A stretch of DNA of 64,000 nt, taken from NCBI RefSeq assembly GCF_002843315.1, contig NZ_MVDD01000007.1:218538-282537 (forward strand), given 5' to 3'. Shown here one piece after another: positions 8,112 through 18,556 of the stretch. The stretch is from Labilibaculum filiforme (GTDB lineage Bacteria; Bacteroidota; Bacteroidia; Bacteroidales; Marinifilaceae). Position 1 is the stretch's first letter. Every line of letters starts with the position of its first letter. The position numbers and the translations under genes were made by a program. Under the pieces are notes generated by a model. It saw only the letters and a program-made list of their open reading frames with translations. It had not been told where the DNA came from and made no database searches.

Positions 8112-9998
8112 TTGAAAAAGATAGCTTTTTATATCCTTTTGGGATTTGCAATTTCAACCGTACTATATTCGTGTGCACGAAGAGGAATTCCAACCGGAGG
8201 ACCTATCGACCATCAAGCTCCCAAGGTTATTTTAACCAAACCTATTAATTACGCCACCAACTTTAAAGGTGGAAAAGTAGAAATTTTCTTCGACGAATTT
8301 GTACAACTAAAAGATATAAGTGAAACTTTCACAATATCGCCACCACTTAAAAAGAAACCTTTGGTAAAATTAAAAGGTCGCTCTATTTATGTGAAATTAG
8401 AAGAGAAACTTCGCGAAAACACTACTTACACACTCGATTTTGGAACGGGAATTACCGATAACAACGAAGGAAATCCTTTGGGGGAATATCAATTCGTGTT
8501 CTCAACAGGGAAACAATTAGATTCATTAAGCATTAAAGGTAAATTAGACAATTCCTTTAATCAATTACCCGTTGAAAAAGCGATGGTAATGGCTTATTTA
8601 AATACGAACGATTCTGTTCCTTACTCGGTAATACCAAGTTACGTAGCCAAAACCGATTCGGCAGGATATTTTCAATTGAATAATTTAAGTGCTGGAGATT
8701 ATAAGTTATTTGCAATTGTGGATGGCAACCGCGACTTTTTTTATAATGGTCCTGGAGAGATGATTGGTTTTAGCAATGAAATTATTACGCCAGCAATTCA
8801 TACTTACGAGCAATTAGATAGCATTGGAGCCGATTCGGTGAAAATTACTAAAATGATGACCACCGAACCATCGAATATTTACATTAGAATGTTTGATGAA
8901 GAAAATCCGCTTCAATACCTTACCACCTTCAAAAGAGACCGAAGAGAACAAATTTATTTCGAATTTAATTCGAAAAGAAAAGATAGTTTAAAAATTGATT
9001 TTATTGATGTGGATGAAAAAGAGGATTGGTTTTTATTGGTGAAAAATAAAACGAACGATACGCTATCCTACTGGATTACCGATTCGACCATTTACCAAAG
9101 AGATACACTTCTGGCTAAACTGGAATACATGAAAACCGACTCGTTGGGACAACTAATAAATTTTACAGATACGGTAAAATTAAATTACAAAGATCCGAAA
9201 AAAGCAAAAGCATCGAAAAAAGAAAAAAAGAATCAGAAACTAAAAATACCTAGCTACGAATTTAAATTTAATGCAAGCAGCACGCAGGATTTAAATAAGA
9301 ATTTAATTATTGATTTTAATGAACCTCTGGCTCAAATGAATACCGACAGCATTCATTTCTATCAAATTCAGGATACTTTAGAAATCCCTATTGATTATAG
9401 CATTGAGAAAGATGCTTCGAACATTCTTCGTTACCATGTTAAAATAAACTGGAAGCCTGAAACTCAATACAAAGTGGAGTTTGATTCTACCGCATTTTTA
9501 AATATTTATGGCATATACAGCGATAAGTATGAAGGTAAAATGAAAACTAGAGAAGAAGAATATTATGGAAAAATATTGCTAAATGTAACGAATGTAAAAT
9601 CGCCTTTGCTGGTACAACTATTAAAGAATAACAAAAGTGAAAATATCATTCAAACTAAAAAGATTTACTCCGATCAAACTGTAATTTTCGATTACTTGGC
9701 TCCCGACACCTATATTTTTAAGGTAATTATTGATGCCAATGACAATGGCAAATGGGATACTGGGAATTACAAGGAAGGTTTGCAACCAGAAATGGTACTT
9801 TACTTTAGAAAAGAGATTAAAGTACGTTCGTATTTTGAGGTAGAGGATGGTATTTCGATTTCGGAAAGTGGACCAGAAATTAATTTTAATCAGCATTTAA
9901 TTGATCTGGAACAAAAACGCAAGAAAGAATTAGAAAAAGCCCTGCTGAAAGAAGCGGAACAAAATAAAAAGAAAACAAGAAACAAACAGAACAATTAG
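8112..9998 (+). CDS. Lipoprotein with SbsA-type Ig-like domain
   Basis: The start is TTG at 8112, directly giving a signal peptide and lipobox (LYSC, Cys at about 21); no ATG fits. The 628-residue product then shows the IPTGGP(I)D..AP segment and an Ig-like Big_5 domain (about 35-130: VEIFFDEFVQLKD, TYTLDFGTGITDNNEGN). Next come a carboxypeptidase-regulatory-like beta domain (about 137-215) and more beta repeats, with a Lys-rich tail. This arrangement is typical of a conserved Bacteroidota outer-membrane lipoprotein of unknown role. The next gene starts two bases after its stop. Confidence 0.75.
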   Translation: MKKIAFYILLGFAISTVLYSCARRGIPTGGPIDHQAPKVILTKPINYATNFKGGKVEIFFDEFVQLKDISETFTISPPLKKKPLVKLKGRSIYVKLEEKLRENTTYTLDFGTGITDNNEGNPLGEYQFVFSTGKQLDSLSIKGKLDNSFNQLPVEKAMVMAYLNTNDSVPYSVIPSYVAKTDSAGYFQLNNLSAGDYKLFAIVDGNRDFFYNGPGEMIGFSNEIITPAIHTYEQLDSIGADSVKITKMMTTEPSNIYIRMFDEENPLQYLTTFKRDRREQIYFEFNSKRKDSLKIDFIDVDEKEDWFLLVKNKTNDTLSYWITDSTIYQRDTLLAKLEYMKTDSLGQLINFTDTVKLNYKDPKKAKASKKEKKNQKLKIPSYEFKFNASSTQDLNKNLIIDFNEPLAQMNTDSIHFYQIQDTLEIPIDYSIEKDASNILRYHVKINWKPETQYKVEFDSTAFLNIYGIYSDKYEGKMKTREEEYYGKILLNVTNVKSPLLVQLLKNNKSENIIQTKKIYSDQTVIFDYLAPDTYIFKVIIDANDNGKWDTGNYKEGLQPEMVLYFRKEIKVRSYFEVEDGISISESGPEINFNQHLIDLEQKRKKELEKALLKEAEQNKKKTRNKQNN

Positions 9999-10000
9999 AT

Positions 10001-10312
10001 ATGTCAGTACTATTGGAATTTGCTATTTTCCCAACCGACAAAGGAGATAGCGTAAGTAAACAGGTTAGTAAGGTAATTAAATTGATCCGCGAAAGCGGTA
10101 TTAGCTACCAACTAACAGCAATGGGAACGCTGATTGAAACAGATGGATTACCGGAAGCTTTAGCGCTTGTAAATAGTTGTTATGATGTTTTAGCAGAAGA
10201 TTCGGAACGAGTTTACACTACAATGACGATTGATATTCAGAAGAACAAGCACAATCGACTAAAAACAAAAGTGGAAGCCATCGAAAATAAAATTGGCAAG
10301 GTGAACAGGTAA
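10001..10312 (+). CDS. MTH1187/YkoF-type thiamine-binding protein (UPF0045)
   Basis: The 103-residue protein has the complete single-domain ferredoxin-like fold of the MTH1187 family: LEFAIFPTDKGDSVSKQV at the N-terminus, then SGISYQLTAMGTLIE, and a final amphipathic helix. Family members bind thiamine or related pyrimidines in the cytoplasm. No TPP riboswitch precedes it, since it starts two bases after the upstream gene, so it is transcribed with the lipoprotein gene. Confidence 0.85.
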   Translation: MSVLLEFAIFPTDKGDSVSKQVSKVIKLIRESGISYQLTAMGTLIETDGLPEALALVNSCYDVLAEDSERVYTTMTIDIQKNKHNRLKTKVEAIENKIGKVNR

Positions 10313-10313
10313 G

Positions 10314-10376
10314 GTTCAAGGAACAAGTGTCAAGTGACAAGGAACAAATCTCATCTCTCGCATCTCAAATCTCAAG
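10314..10376. repeat. Low-complexity intergenic repeat
   Basis: The spacer contains near-repeats of CAAGGAACAA and CAAGTG, then tandem-like TCTCATCTCTCGCATCTCAAATCTC pieces (words ATCTC / CATCTC). Pieces of this kind are dispersed in related Bacteroidota genomes. It falls between the two CDSs and makes an upstream GTG start at 10334 unlikely. Confidence 0.5.
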
Positions 10377-10387
10377 AAAATTCTCGA

Positions 10388-11266
10388 ATGAAACATGTAT
10401 TCCCATTTAAGTACAGTATTTTCTCCAAAAGAACCATTTTGGTTCTGCTTCTGCTTCTGCTTATGGGAACATTTGCTGTAAAAGCACAGTGCTTGGAGAA
10501 TAACTTTGCTTTTCAGTCGGGCGAAAAATTAGTTTTTAGAGGATATTACAATTGGGGATTTATTTGGGTGGCAGCCGGAGAAGTTAGTCTATCGGTTCGA
10601 ACCACTAAGTTTCAGAACAAAAAGACATTTAAAATTGAGGGTGAAGGCAAAAATACAAAGGCGTTTGACTGGTTTTTTAAACTTAGAGATACGCTTACCT
10701 GTTATGCCGACACAAAAACTCTTGCTCCTCTCTATTTCGACAGGCGAACGCATGAGGCCAAATACGATGCGCATCATGAGTACTGGTTCGATTATGAGAA
10801 AAACCAGATTAGATCGAAAATTCAGAAACGCGACAAAGCGGTGAAGTTCGACACGCTAAAAAATAAGCCTTGTACTTTCGATATTTTATCGGTGGCTTAC
10901 TATGTGCGCAATCTCGATTTTGCGAAATACAAAAAAGGCGATAAAATTCCTCTTTCGATGCTGGTCGATAACGAAATTCACTCCCTATACATTCGCTTTC
11001 GCGGATTAGAAACGATCAAAACCAAATCGGGCGAAAGCTTTGAGTGCCTTAAATTCTCTCCTCTTTTGGTGGAAGGAACCATGTTTAAAGGCGGCGAAGA
11101 CATGACGGTTTGGTTGAGTAACGACGACAATCGAATTCCTATAATGGTGGAAGCAAAAGTACTGGTTGGCAGCGTTAAAGGGCTTTTGGAAAGCTACGAA
11201 GGATTGCGAAACACCAAAAATTCACTTTTCAAAAACGAGAAAGGAAATTTAGAAATTGCGGAATAA
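10388..11266 (+). CDS. DUF3108 family exported protein
   Basis: Start ATG at 10388 was chosen because it puts a signal peptide (LVLLLLLLMGTFAVKA-Q) near the N-terminus. An upstream GTG would translate a repeat. The mature part matches DUF3108: FQSGEKLVFRGYYNWGFIWVAAGEVSL near the start, KNKPCTFDILSVAYYVRN in the middle, and the closing LVGSVKGLLESYEGL. The family is periplasmic or outer-membrane associated and built of beta strands; its biochemical role is unknown. Confidence 0.8.
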   Translation: MKHVFPFKYSIFSKRTILVLLLLLLMGTFAVKAQCLENNFAFQSGEKLVFRGYYNWGFIWVAAGEVSLSVRTTKFQNKKTFKIEGEGKNTKAFDWFFKLRDTLTCYADTKTLAPLYFDRRTHEAKYDAHHEYWFDYEKNQIRSKIQKRDKAVKFDTLKNKPCTFDILSVAYYVRNLDFAKYKKGDKIPLSMLVDNEIHSLYIRFRGLETIKTKSGESFECLKFSPLLVEGTMFKGGEDMTVWLSNDDNRIPIMVEAKVLVGSVKGLLESYEGLRNTKNSLFKNEKGNLEIAE

Positions 11267-11321
11267 AACGAAGACTACAACTGATTCGTATATCAGAATA
11301 AATTAGTAGTAAGTTATAGCC

Positions 11322-11340
11322 TGACAAGCACAGCTTGTTT
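11322..11340 (+). terminator. Weak candidate terminator
   Basis: ACAAGC-ACA-GCTTGT hairpin followed by only TTTAAA, flanked by CTG/CAG that could extend the stem. It lies 56 bases downstream of the DUF3108 gene stop. Confidence 0.35.
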
Positions 11341-11534
11341 AAAGTCAGAGTTTGATTTTACTGGAACTTTTGCTTTTCCTGTTCGGCAATAAGAGTATTT
11401 GCAGCAAAGCGGGTAATTACGCAACTAAAAACTCCGCTTTTAATCTTAACGAGTGGTTTGCACAAAAAAAATTACCATTTTTTACATTATTCCTGGCATT
11501 TCTTCTTCGGCAACAGCTAAAAATGAACTCATAT

Positions 11535-11835
11535 TTCAACTCCGAAGAGAAAGTAGCCAAAATGTCGTTCAAATTGACCATTTTATATGAGGAAATGAGC
11601 TCGTTTATGTTCAAATCGCGTATTTTATATCAGAATTGGTCGCAATTACATTCAAATCGACCATTTCACATCAGAAATACCGAATTTGAACTTCAAATTG
11701 CTCATTGCCGAAGAGATTAACCTTCAATTTTATAGAAACGAGTTCAATTCTGATGAGAAATCTGCCAAATTGTCCTTCTAATTGCAATTCCGGGGAAGAA
11801 TTGCCCCCATTGAACTTCAATTACTCTATTCCGTT
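11535..11835. repeat. Degenerate direct-repeat array, about 41-bp period
   Basis: The word TTCAAATTG/TTCAAATCG recurs at 11568, 11610, 11651 and 11692 (spacings 42, 41, 41). Three of these copies are followed by CATTTTATAT- or CATTTCACAT-like text and then GAGGAAAT/CAGAAAT. Shorter or more decayed copies (TTCAATT, TTCTAATTG) follow at 11723, 11743, 11776 and 11816. An open frame of 122 codons over the array has no protein-like character, so the stretch is better read as repeat DNA than as a gene. It fills most of the 630-base gap between convergent genes. Confidence 0.6.
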
Positions 11836-11897
11836 GAGTTTGCGCTATTATTACATGTGAAAAGATAATTTCAGAGAGAAACGACACTAGCTCCACC

Positions 11898-13019
11898 CTA
11901 CAAATAGGTCTTCGCAAAAGCTTCGGCAGCTATTTCAAGGTAAACTCCTGCATTTTTAATAGAATCCTCAATCCCGGAAGCATAACTTGAAACTTCGGCA
12001 ATGTGCTCAATTTTCAATTCCTTTATTCTATCAGGTTTCAAATCAATCAATCCGCAAAAAATCGCGAGCTTTTGATCGGTAATGGAATCCAATACGCCGC
12101 GAATCACTTTTCCCGAGAAGGTCTGCTCATCCAATTTTCCCTCTCCGGTAATGATCCAGTCGGCACCTTTGATGTTTGTATCAAATTTTGCCTCTTTCTT
12201 AATTAAATCGATGCCTGAATTCAACACAGCATTTAAAAACAGAATACAACCTGCTCCCAAACCACCTGCTGCACCTGCACCACTTATTCCCTGCAAATCG
12301 ACCTCAAATTGTTTCTGCACCACCTCATTAAAATTCTGTAATCCGGCATCTAATTCCAATACCATTTTAGGCGTTGCACCTTTTTGCGGAGAATAAATAT
12401 AGGCAGCTCCATTCTCACCATACAAAGGATTGTCAACATCGCAGGCAAGTTCAAACTTCACCTCTTTTAGTTTGGGGTGTACTGCCGAATTATCAATGAA
12501 ATTAAGGCGTATTAAATCTTCTCCAAGTCCTTTTAACTCACCATTATCTTTATCGAAAAAAGAATATCCCAAGGCACGCGCCATGCCCAAACCAGCATCG
12601 TTGGTAGCACTTCCACCTATTCCTAAAATAATATGCTTCACACCGCGGTTCAGTGCATCTATAATTAATTCGCCGGTTCCATACGTACTCGTTAGCATCG
12701 GATTTGCCTCATCGCCATTCAGCAAACAAATACCCGAAGCTGCTGCCATTTCGATATATGCAGTTTTCTTTCCGGCAGAGTATAAGTAGGAAGCTTTAAT
12801 TTTTCGATGCAAAGGATCGTGCACCTTAACAGATAGTATTTCTCCTTCGAGATAAAAATTCAGCACTTCGATGGTTCCATCGCCACCATCGGCCAAAGGA
12901 AGTTGAATGATTTCGATATCGGAGGTATGTTTTCTGATTCCTCTCTCAACAGCCTCACAAAACTGCATTCCGCTTAAAGAACCTTTAAATTTATCGGGAG
13001 CAAGTATTATTTTTTTCAT
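11898..13019 (-). CDS. glxK: Glycerate 2-kinase
   Basis: The product (373 residues from ATG at 13019) begins MKKIILAPDKFKGSLSG, the diagnostic start of the GarK/GlxK family; an upstream ATG adds five residues with no counterpart. Further family blocks are LPLADGGDGTIEVL, ILGIGGSATNDAGLGMARALG, SGAGAAGGLGAG and ITGEGKLDEQT. It phosphorylates D-glycerate with ATP to 2-phosphoglycerate in the cytoplasm, feeding glycolysis. Family membership is firm; garK versus glxK naming is arbitrary here. Confidence 0.92.
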   Translation of the reverse strand: MKKIILAPDKFKGSLSGMQFCEAVERGIRKHTSDIEIIQLPLADGGDGTIEVLNFYLEGEILSVKVHDPLHRKIKASYLYSAGKKTAYIEMAAASGICLLNGDEANPMLTSTYGTGELIIDALNRGVKHIILGIGGSATNDAGLGMARALGYSFFDKDNGELKGLGEDLIRLNFIDNSAVHPKLKEVKFELACDVDNPLYGENGAAYIYSPQKGATPKMVLELDAGLQNFNEVVQKQFEVDLQGISGAGAAGGLGAGCILFLNAVLNSGIDLIKKEAKFDTNIKGADWIITGEGKLDEQTFSGKVIRGVLDSITDQKLAIFCGLIDLKPDRIKELKIEHIAEVSSYASGIEDSIKNAGVYLEIAAEAFAKTYL

Positions 13020-13088
13020 TGGTGATATTAGCATACAATCAAAACGACTTAAACCTGCACCTTATCGGCAACATGAAAAAAAAGAAGC

Positions 13089-14216
13089 TTACTTCTTAGC
13101 CATTTTAATTTCGAATAATTTAGGCCATCTTTTACCAGTAACAAATAATCTACCACCAATCGAATCCCAAGCAATTCCATTCAACACCTCATCTCCCTCT
13201 ACCAATATTTTCTTATCTGCAAATTTTAAAATTTTGGCCAAATTTAAATTTCCTTCTACTCTTCCCGTTTCCGGATTTATAATTACGATACGATCGGTAA
13301 GCCAAACATTCGCATAAATTTTTCCGTTGATATATTCCAATTCGTTTAAATTGGTAACCATTCCTGCCTCGTCATACACTTCAATAACACGCTTTCTACT
13401 ATAATTATCGGCATCGAGCACAGTAAGCACATTCGTTCCATCCGAAATAATTAGTTCATCATTTATCGAAGTAATACCCCAACCCTGATTGTTCGTAGTA
13501 TTTGGTTCGAAAGTATCCTTCTGATCAAAAGTCACTGGATCTACAACAAAAACCTTTCGTGAATTCCAGGTCAACTGAATAATTTTTCCTTTCGAATAAG
13601 TAATTCCTTCGCCAAAATATTCCTGCTCTAAATTCTTCACCGAAAGAGCCTCTCCATTTTCCAATTTTACTTTTCTCAAAGTCGATTCTCCTTTTTGTCC
13701 GGTTCCTTCGTAAAGATATCCTTCATGATAAAACAAACCTTGCGTATAGGAGCCTCTATCATGAGGATACTCATTAATTATTTCATAGGAATATTCTACT
13801 GGAGGAACATTCGATTTCAAATTTACATAGGTAGAAACCAAACCAATAGTACCATCCTCATGGTAAGCCATCACTTTCAGATCTTGCTTTCCCATTTTTT
13901 CATCCCGAGGAGTCCATTTCATATTCCATGGCTCCTTTTTCAGACTGCCAATTAAGCTTTCATTCGCCCAAAACTGCACAGAGTCTATAGCTGCAGATTT
14001 TCTTCTTGGATTCATTTTTATGTCAATAGCTTCTCCCATGGAAAATAAATCTGCCCGATGAGGTTCTTTTAATCGTAAGGTATTTACAATCACCATTGTT
14101 GTTTCCGTCGGCTCTTCAGAACTTTTACCTGCAAGTTTATTTTTAGTTGCACCATTACCATTGCAGGCAACTATAAGTAGCGAACAAAGAAGAGATAAGA
14201 AAAAGCGAGTGTTCAT
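13089..14216 (-). CDS. Glutaminyl-peptide cyclotransferase (Glu_cyclase_2), lipoprotein
   Basis: From ATG at 14216 the product (375 residues) has a lipobox LIVAC, so it is exported and lipid-anchored. An Ig-like segment (about 45-125) precedes a five-bladed propeller with the family blocks YPHDRGSYTQGLFYHEGYLYEGTG, FGEGITY and NELEYINGKIYANVW. This type of enzyme cyclises N-terminal Gln to pyroglutamate. The N-terminal extension is usual in Bacteroidota. An upstream in-frame start at 14258 would bury the signal peptide and is less likely. Confidence 0.85.
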   Translation of the reverse strand: MNTRFFLSLLCSLLIVACNGNGATKNKLAGKSSEEPTETTMVIVNTLRLKEPHRADLFSMGEAIDIKMNPRRKSAAIDSVQFWANESLIGSLKKEPWNMKWTPRDEKMGKQDLKVMAYHEDGTIGLVSTYVNLKSNVPPVEYSYEIINEYPHDRGSYTQGLFYHEGYLYEGTGQKGESTLRKVKLENGEALSVKNLEQEYFGEGITYSKGKIIQLTWNSRKVFVVDPVTFDQKDTFEPNTTNNQGWGITSINDELIISDGTNVLTVLDADNYSRKRVIEVYDEAGMVTNLNELEYINGKIYANVWLTDRIVIINPETGRVEGNLNLAKILKFADKKILVEGDEVLNGIAWDSIGGRLFVTGKRWPKLFEIKMAKK

Positions 14217-14310
14217 AGTATTTCTTTTTAGGATAACACAATCTGTTAAAAACGACATTAGGTTTTGTATGCAATACGGTTTTACGAACTTTAAAATTAG
14301 CTAAAAAATA

Positions 14311-14343
14311 AAAAACTGTCCCGATCAATCAGGACAGTTTATA
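14311..14343 (-). terminator. Intrinsic terminator of cysS
   Basis: Stem AAACTGTCC / GGACAGTTT with a 9-base loop. On the minus strand it directly follows the cysS stop and is followed by a T-rich tail. Confidence 0.85.
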
Positions 14344-15816
14344 TTATTTTAAGATTTCCCATTCATAACCATCTTTGGTATCTTTTACAACAATACCTAA
14401 ATTGGTTAATTCATCTCTTATTTTATCGGCAGTAGCCCAATCTTTATTCTTTTTAGCCTCATCACGAGTCGAAAGCAGCAAACGAACCACCTTATCCAGT
14501 ATTTCGTTATTTTCTCCTGCTTCGCCTTCCTCTTTCAAACCCAAAACATCGTACACCAAGTTATCATACAATTCCTTTAAGCTTGCAAAATCCAGAGCAG
14601 TAATCTTCTCTTTTCCTGTCGCTAATGAATTAATCATTTTCACACCATCAAATAGGTGAGCAATTAATATCGGAGTATTAAAGTCATCATTTAAAGCCTC
14701 GTAGCATTTTGTTTTTAATTCTGCCACAGCATTCGTAGATACTTCCGATACTTTAATTTTATCGATAGTTTCAACAGCAGTCATTAAACGTTTAAAGCCT
14801 TTTTCGGCAGCCTGAAGTGCATCGTTCGAGAAATCCAACGGACTGCGATAATGAGCCTGCAACATAAAAAAGCGAATGGTCATTGGACTGTATGCTTGTT
14901 CCAATACATCATTCTCTCCCGAAAACATAGCCGATAAATTCACAAAGTTTCCTAAGGATTTACCCATTTTTTGGCCGTTAATGGTTATCATGTTGTTATG
15001 CATCCAGTATTTTACCGCTTCGTGTCCATTCGCACCTGTCGATTGCGCAATTTCACATTCGTGATGTGGAAACTGCAAATCCAAACCACCTCCATGAATA
15101 TCAAATTCGGCACCTAAATATTTCTGACTCATTGCAGAACATTCCAAATGCCATCCTGGAAATCCATCACTCCATTTCGAAGGCCAACGCATAATATGTT
15201 CGGGACTTGCTTTTTTCCAAAGTGCGAAATCGAAACTATTTTTCTTTTCACTTTGTCCATCCAAATCGCGGGTATTCGAAATTAATTCTTCAATTTTTCT
15301 TCCAGACAACTTACCATAGTCGTATTTTTCGCTGTATGCTTTTACATCAAAATATACAGAACCATTACTTTCGTAGGCAAATCCATTGGCAAACAATTTT
15401 TCAATCACCGCCATTTGCTCAATAATATGACCCGATGCTCGAGGTTCAATACTTGGCTTCAATACATTCAAAGCCTCCATATCATTGTGATAACGATCGG
15501 TGAAAAACTGTACAATTTCCATTGGTTCCAGTTCCTCTAAACGCGCTTTTCTCGCAATTTTATCCTCACCCTCATCTGCATCATTCACCAAATGTCCTAC
15601 ATCGGTAATGTTTCTAACGTAGCGTACTTTATATCCTAAATGTTTTAAGTAACGAAAAACCAAATCGAAGGTAATTGCTGGCCGGGCATGACCTAAATGC
15701 GCATCTCCATATACCGTAGGACCACATACATACAACCCAACATGAGGAGCATTAATGGGTTCGAACAACTCTTTTTTACGACTTAGGGTATTATAAATGA
15801 ATAACTTATTTTCCAT
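14344..15816 (-). CDS. cysS: Cysteinyl-tRNA synthetase
   Basis: The 490-residue class I synthetase has the zinc-site start YVCGPTVYG, the HIGH box as HLGH in [11 protein letters not shown], the second zinc block WHLECSAM and HHECE, and the KMSKS loop as [10 protein letters not shown] helical anticodon-binding domain follows residue 340. It charges tRNA-Cys in the cytoplasm. Length and motifs are normal for the family. Confidence 0.97.
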   Translation of the reverse strand: MENKLFIYNTLSRKKELFEPINAPHVGLYVCGPTVYGDAHLGHARPAITFDLVFRYLKHLGYKVRYVRNITDVGHLVNDADEGEDKIARKARLEELEPMEIVQFFTDRYHNDMEALNVLKPSIEPRASGHIIEQMAVIEKLFANGFAYESNGSVYFDVKAYSEKYDYGKLSGRKIEELISNTRDLDGQSEKKNSFDFALWKKASPEHIMRWPSKWSDGFPGWHLECSAMSQKYLGAEFDIHGGGLDLQFPHHECEIAQSTGANGHEAVKYWMHNNMITINGQKMGKSLGNFVNLSAMFSGENDVLEQAYSPMTIRFFMLQAHYRSPLDFSNDALQAAEKGFKRLMTAVETIDKIKVSEVSTNAVAELKTKCYEALNDDFNTPILIAHLFDGVKMINSLATGKEKITALDFASLKELYDNLVYDVLGLKEEGEAGENNEILDKVVRLLLSTRDEAKKNKDWATADKIRDELTNLGIVVKDTKDGYEWEILK

Positions 15817-16369
15817 AACTGTAATATAATCGAAATTCTATTGGGACTGTAAAATTATAAAAAATTATTGCTCGCCATAAAATATCTTGCGAATAACTTT
15901 AGAATTCTGATAGATAGAATCCATTTTTAATGATTTCTGACTTCCACGAGCAGAAATTAGTCGAATTGAAATTCTTTTCAATGCCAAAATTATTACCCCA
16001 ATTCAAGTTTAATATTTACAGAAGCTCTATAATTTAATCTTTATTATTGTATCTATTGATTCCTTCACTATCTTTGCAGTAGAAATATTCTATCCAATAT
16101 CCATAGTTGCGATTACTGTCATCAGTAAGAAAACCAAAAAAAACATTCACATCCTCTTTGAATGTAAAGGAAAATCAACAAAGGAATAACAACAAGAATA
16201 ATATAGAAATGGTCCAAACCTGGATAGTATAAATGCAGTTCATAAACTGATAAGAAAATCATAAAAATGGAATCGTACTTAAAGCACAATAAATACATTT
16301 TTTATTCTTACTTTAAACTATAAATCTGCTACGGGATCAATTCTATTGTAGAATTACAAAATTTAAAAA
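15817..16369. other. Divergent intergenic region between cysS and rnr
   Basis: This 553-base AT-rich spacer must hold the promoters of cysS (minus) and rnr (plus). I see no protein-like open frame, tRNA or known riboswitch. A loose inverted repeat ACATTC/GAATGT near 16143-16166 is the only local structure. Confidence 0.5.
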
Positions 16370-18535
16370 ATGTCAAAAAAAAATAAAAAAGAACATAGAA
16401 AAGGAGGGCAACAACTTAATCGCCAGACTTTATCAAAACTAATAGATGGGATATTTGCACAAAACCCAACTAAAACACTCAATTACAAACAAATTTCAAG
16501 CGAATTAGGAATAAAAGACATGGGTACTAAACAGCTCGTAGTCGGAATTCTTTGCGATTTGGTTGATTTAGAGGTATTGAGTGAAATTTCAACCGGAAAA
16601 TACAAACTAAAATCGAAAATGGGCAACATTACCGGTAAGGTGGATATGACTGCCCGAGGATCTGCCTTTATTGTTTCAGAAGAAATTGAAGAAGATGTTT
16701 TTGTATCTCAAGGCAATTTAAATCGTGCTTTGCATGGCGATATTGTGAAAGTATCCTTGTATGCACGTAAAAAAAGCAAACAACCCGAAGGAGAAGTGGT
16801 TGAAATCATCAAGAGAAAGAAAACCACATTTGTGGGAATTGTTGATGTTTCTAAGAACTACGCATTCTTGGTTTCTTCCGGAAAACAAATGCCTTACGAT
16901 ATCTTTATTCCACTACCAAAGCTAAATGGCGCTCAAAACGGCGATAAGGCAATTGCACAAATCACTGAATGGCCAAAAAAATCGAAGAATCCAGTTGGTC
17001 AAATTACAACTGTTTTAGGAAAACCCGGCGAAAACAATACCGAAATGCATGCCATTCTTGCGGAGTTCGACCTACCACATATTTTCCCTGAAAATGTAAA
17101 TGTAGCAGCCGAGGATATTTCGGAAGAAATTACCAAAGAAGAAATTGCGCTTCGTAGAGATTTTAGAGATGCAACTACCTTTACTATCGATCCGCACGAT
17201 GCGAAAGATTTCGATGATGCTTTATCCATAAAAATGCTTGAGAATGGCAATTGGGAAATTGGTGTTCACATTGCAGATGTTACCCATTACGTAAGAAAAG
17301 GAAGTATTATTGAACAGGAGGCTTTCGACAGAGCAACCTCTGTTTATTTGGTAGATAGAGTAGTTCCAATGTTACCAGAGCGTTTGTCGAACGGAATTTG
17401 CTCCTTGCGCCCTAATGAGGAAAAATTAACTTTTTCTGCCGTTTTCGAGATGGATGAAAATGCAGATATTATTAATACTTGGATTGGGAAAACCGTTATT
17501 AATTCGAACCGACGATTTACCTACGAAGAAGCACAGGATATTATTGAAACCGGAAAAGGAGATTTTAGTGAGGAAGTTCTTGAATTAGATAAACTTGCTA
17601 AGCTACTTCGTAAAAGAAGGTTCAAAAAAGGAGCTATTGATTTTGATCGTTTCGAGGTAAAATTTGAAATTGACGAAACAGGAAAACCAACCCGCGTGTA
17701 TTTTAAAGAATCGAAAGACTCAAACAAATTAATTGAGGAATTTATGCTTTTGGCCAACAGACGGGTGGCTGAAGTTATTGGACGTGTTCCAAAAGGAAAA
17801 ACTGCAAAAACTTTTATTTACAGAACTCACGATCAGCCAAATCCTGAAAAGCTAAATACCTTTAACCAATTTATTCAAAAATTCGGATACAGTCTTAAAA
17901 CTAGCAGTGCCAGTGCAATTTCTACCTCATTAAATACATTACTGCACGATGTAAAAGGGGAAAGTATTCAAAATTTAGTAGAAACTTTAGCGATTCGCTC
18001 CATGGCAAAAGCCGAGTACTCTACCATAAATATTGGTCACTACGGTTTGCATTTCGATTATTACTCTCACTTCACCTCGCCAATTAGAAGGTATCCCGAT
18101 ATGATGGCTCACCGATTGTTAGAGAAATACTTCTCGGGAGCTAAGTCGGTGAACAAAGAAAAATACGAAGAATACTGCCAACATTGTAGTGAAATGGAGC
18201 AAAAAGCTGCAAATGCAGAACGAGCATCTATAAAATACAAACAGGTGGAATTCATGCAAGAACATCTCGGACAAGAATTTATTGGAACAATTTCAGGAGT
18301 TACCGAATGGGGTTTTTACGTAGAATTGGATGAAAATAAATGCGAAGGAATGGTTTCCATTCGTGAGCTGGAAGATGATTTCTACGAATTCGACGAGGAC
18401 AACTACTGCATTGTAGGTCGCAATCATCGTAAAATTTATCAGTTAGGAGATAAGGTTGAAATTTTAGTTGCCAAAGCCAATTTAGTTGCCAAACAATTAG
18501 ATTTTGTGTTAGCCGATTCTGAGAAAAAAAAATAA
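16370..18535 (+). CDS. rnr: Ribonuclease R
   Basis: The 721-residue exoribonuclease has a winged-helix-like N-terminus (about 15-80), two cold-shock OB domains (about 85-225) and the RNB catalytic domain. That domain contains the metal-binding TIDPHDAKDFDDALS (about residues 270-285), followed by VHIADVTHYV and RFTYEEAQ. A C-terminal S1 domain (about 635-715) ends the protein. It degrades structured RNA 3' to 5'. Length and domain order are typical of RNase R rather than RNase II. Confidence 0.96.
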   Translation: MSKKNKKEHRKGGQQLNRQTLSKLIDGIFAQNPTKTLNYKQISSELGIKDMGTKQLVVGILCDLVDLEVLSEISTGKYKLKSKMGNITGKVDMTARGSAFIVSEEIEEDVFVSQGNLNRALHGDIVKVSLYARKKSKQPEGEVVEIIKRKKTTFVGIVDVSKNYAFLVSSGKQMPYDIFIPLPKLNGAQNGDKAIAQITEWPKKSKNPVGQITTVLGKPGENNTEMHAILAEFDLPHIFPENVNVAAEDISEEITKEEIALRRDFRDATTFTIDPHDAKDFDDALSIKMLENGNWEIGVHIADVTHYVRKGSIIEQEAFDRATSVYLVDRVVPMLPERLSNGICSLRPNEEKLTFSAVFEMDENADIINTWIGKTVINSNRRFTYEEAQDIIETGKGDFSEEVLELDKLAKLLRKRRFKKGAIDFDRFEVKFEIDETGKPTRVYFKESKDSNKLIEEFMLLANRRVAEVIGRVPKGKTAKTFIYRTHDQPNPEKLNTFNQFIQKFGYSLKTSSASAISTSLNTLLHDVKGESIQNLVETLAIRSMAKAEYSTINIGHYGLHFDYYSHFTSPIRRYPDMMAHRLLEKYFSGAKSVNKEKYEEYCQHCSEMEQKAANAERASIKYKQVEFMQEHLGQEFIGTISGVTEWGFYVELDENKCEGMVSIRELEDDFYEFDEDNYCIVGRNHRKIYQLGDKVEILVAKANLVAKQLDFVLADSEKKK

Positions 18536-18556
18536 TTTAGAATTCAAATATAAACT

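Noticed and set aside
10001..10312. TPP riboswitch for the thiamine-binding protein
   Set aside because: The gene starts two bases after the preceding gene, leaving no leader.
11352..11720. 122-codon open frame
   Set aside because: It runs over the 41-bp repeat array and a non-conserved leader. Its composition is not protein-like, and an equally long frame exists on the other strand.
11535..11835. Possible CRISPR array
   Set aside because: The repeat word is not constant, spacing drifts after four units and no cas gene is near.
12003..12789. Long antisense frames over the glycerate kinase gene
   Set aside because: They are mirror frames of a well-conserved gene.
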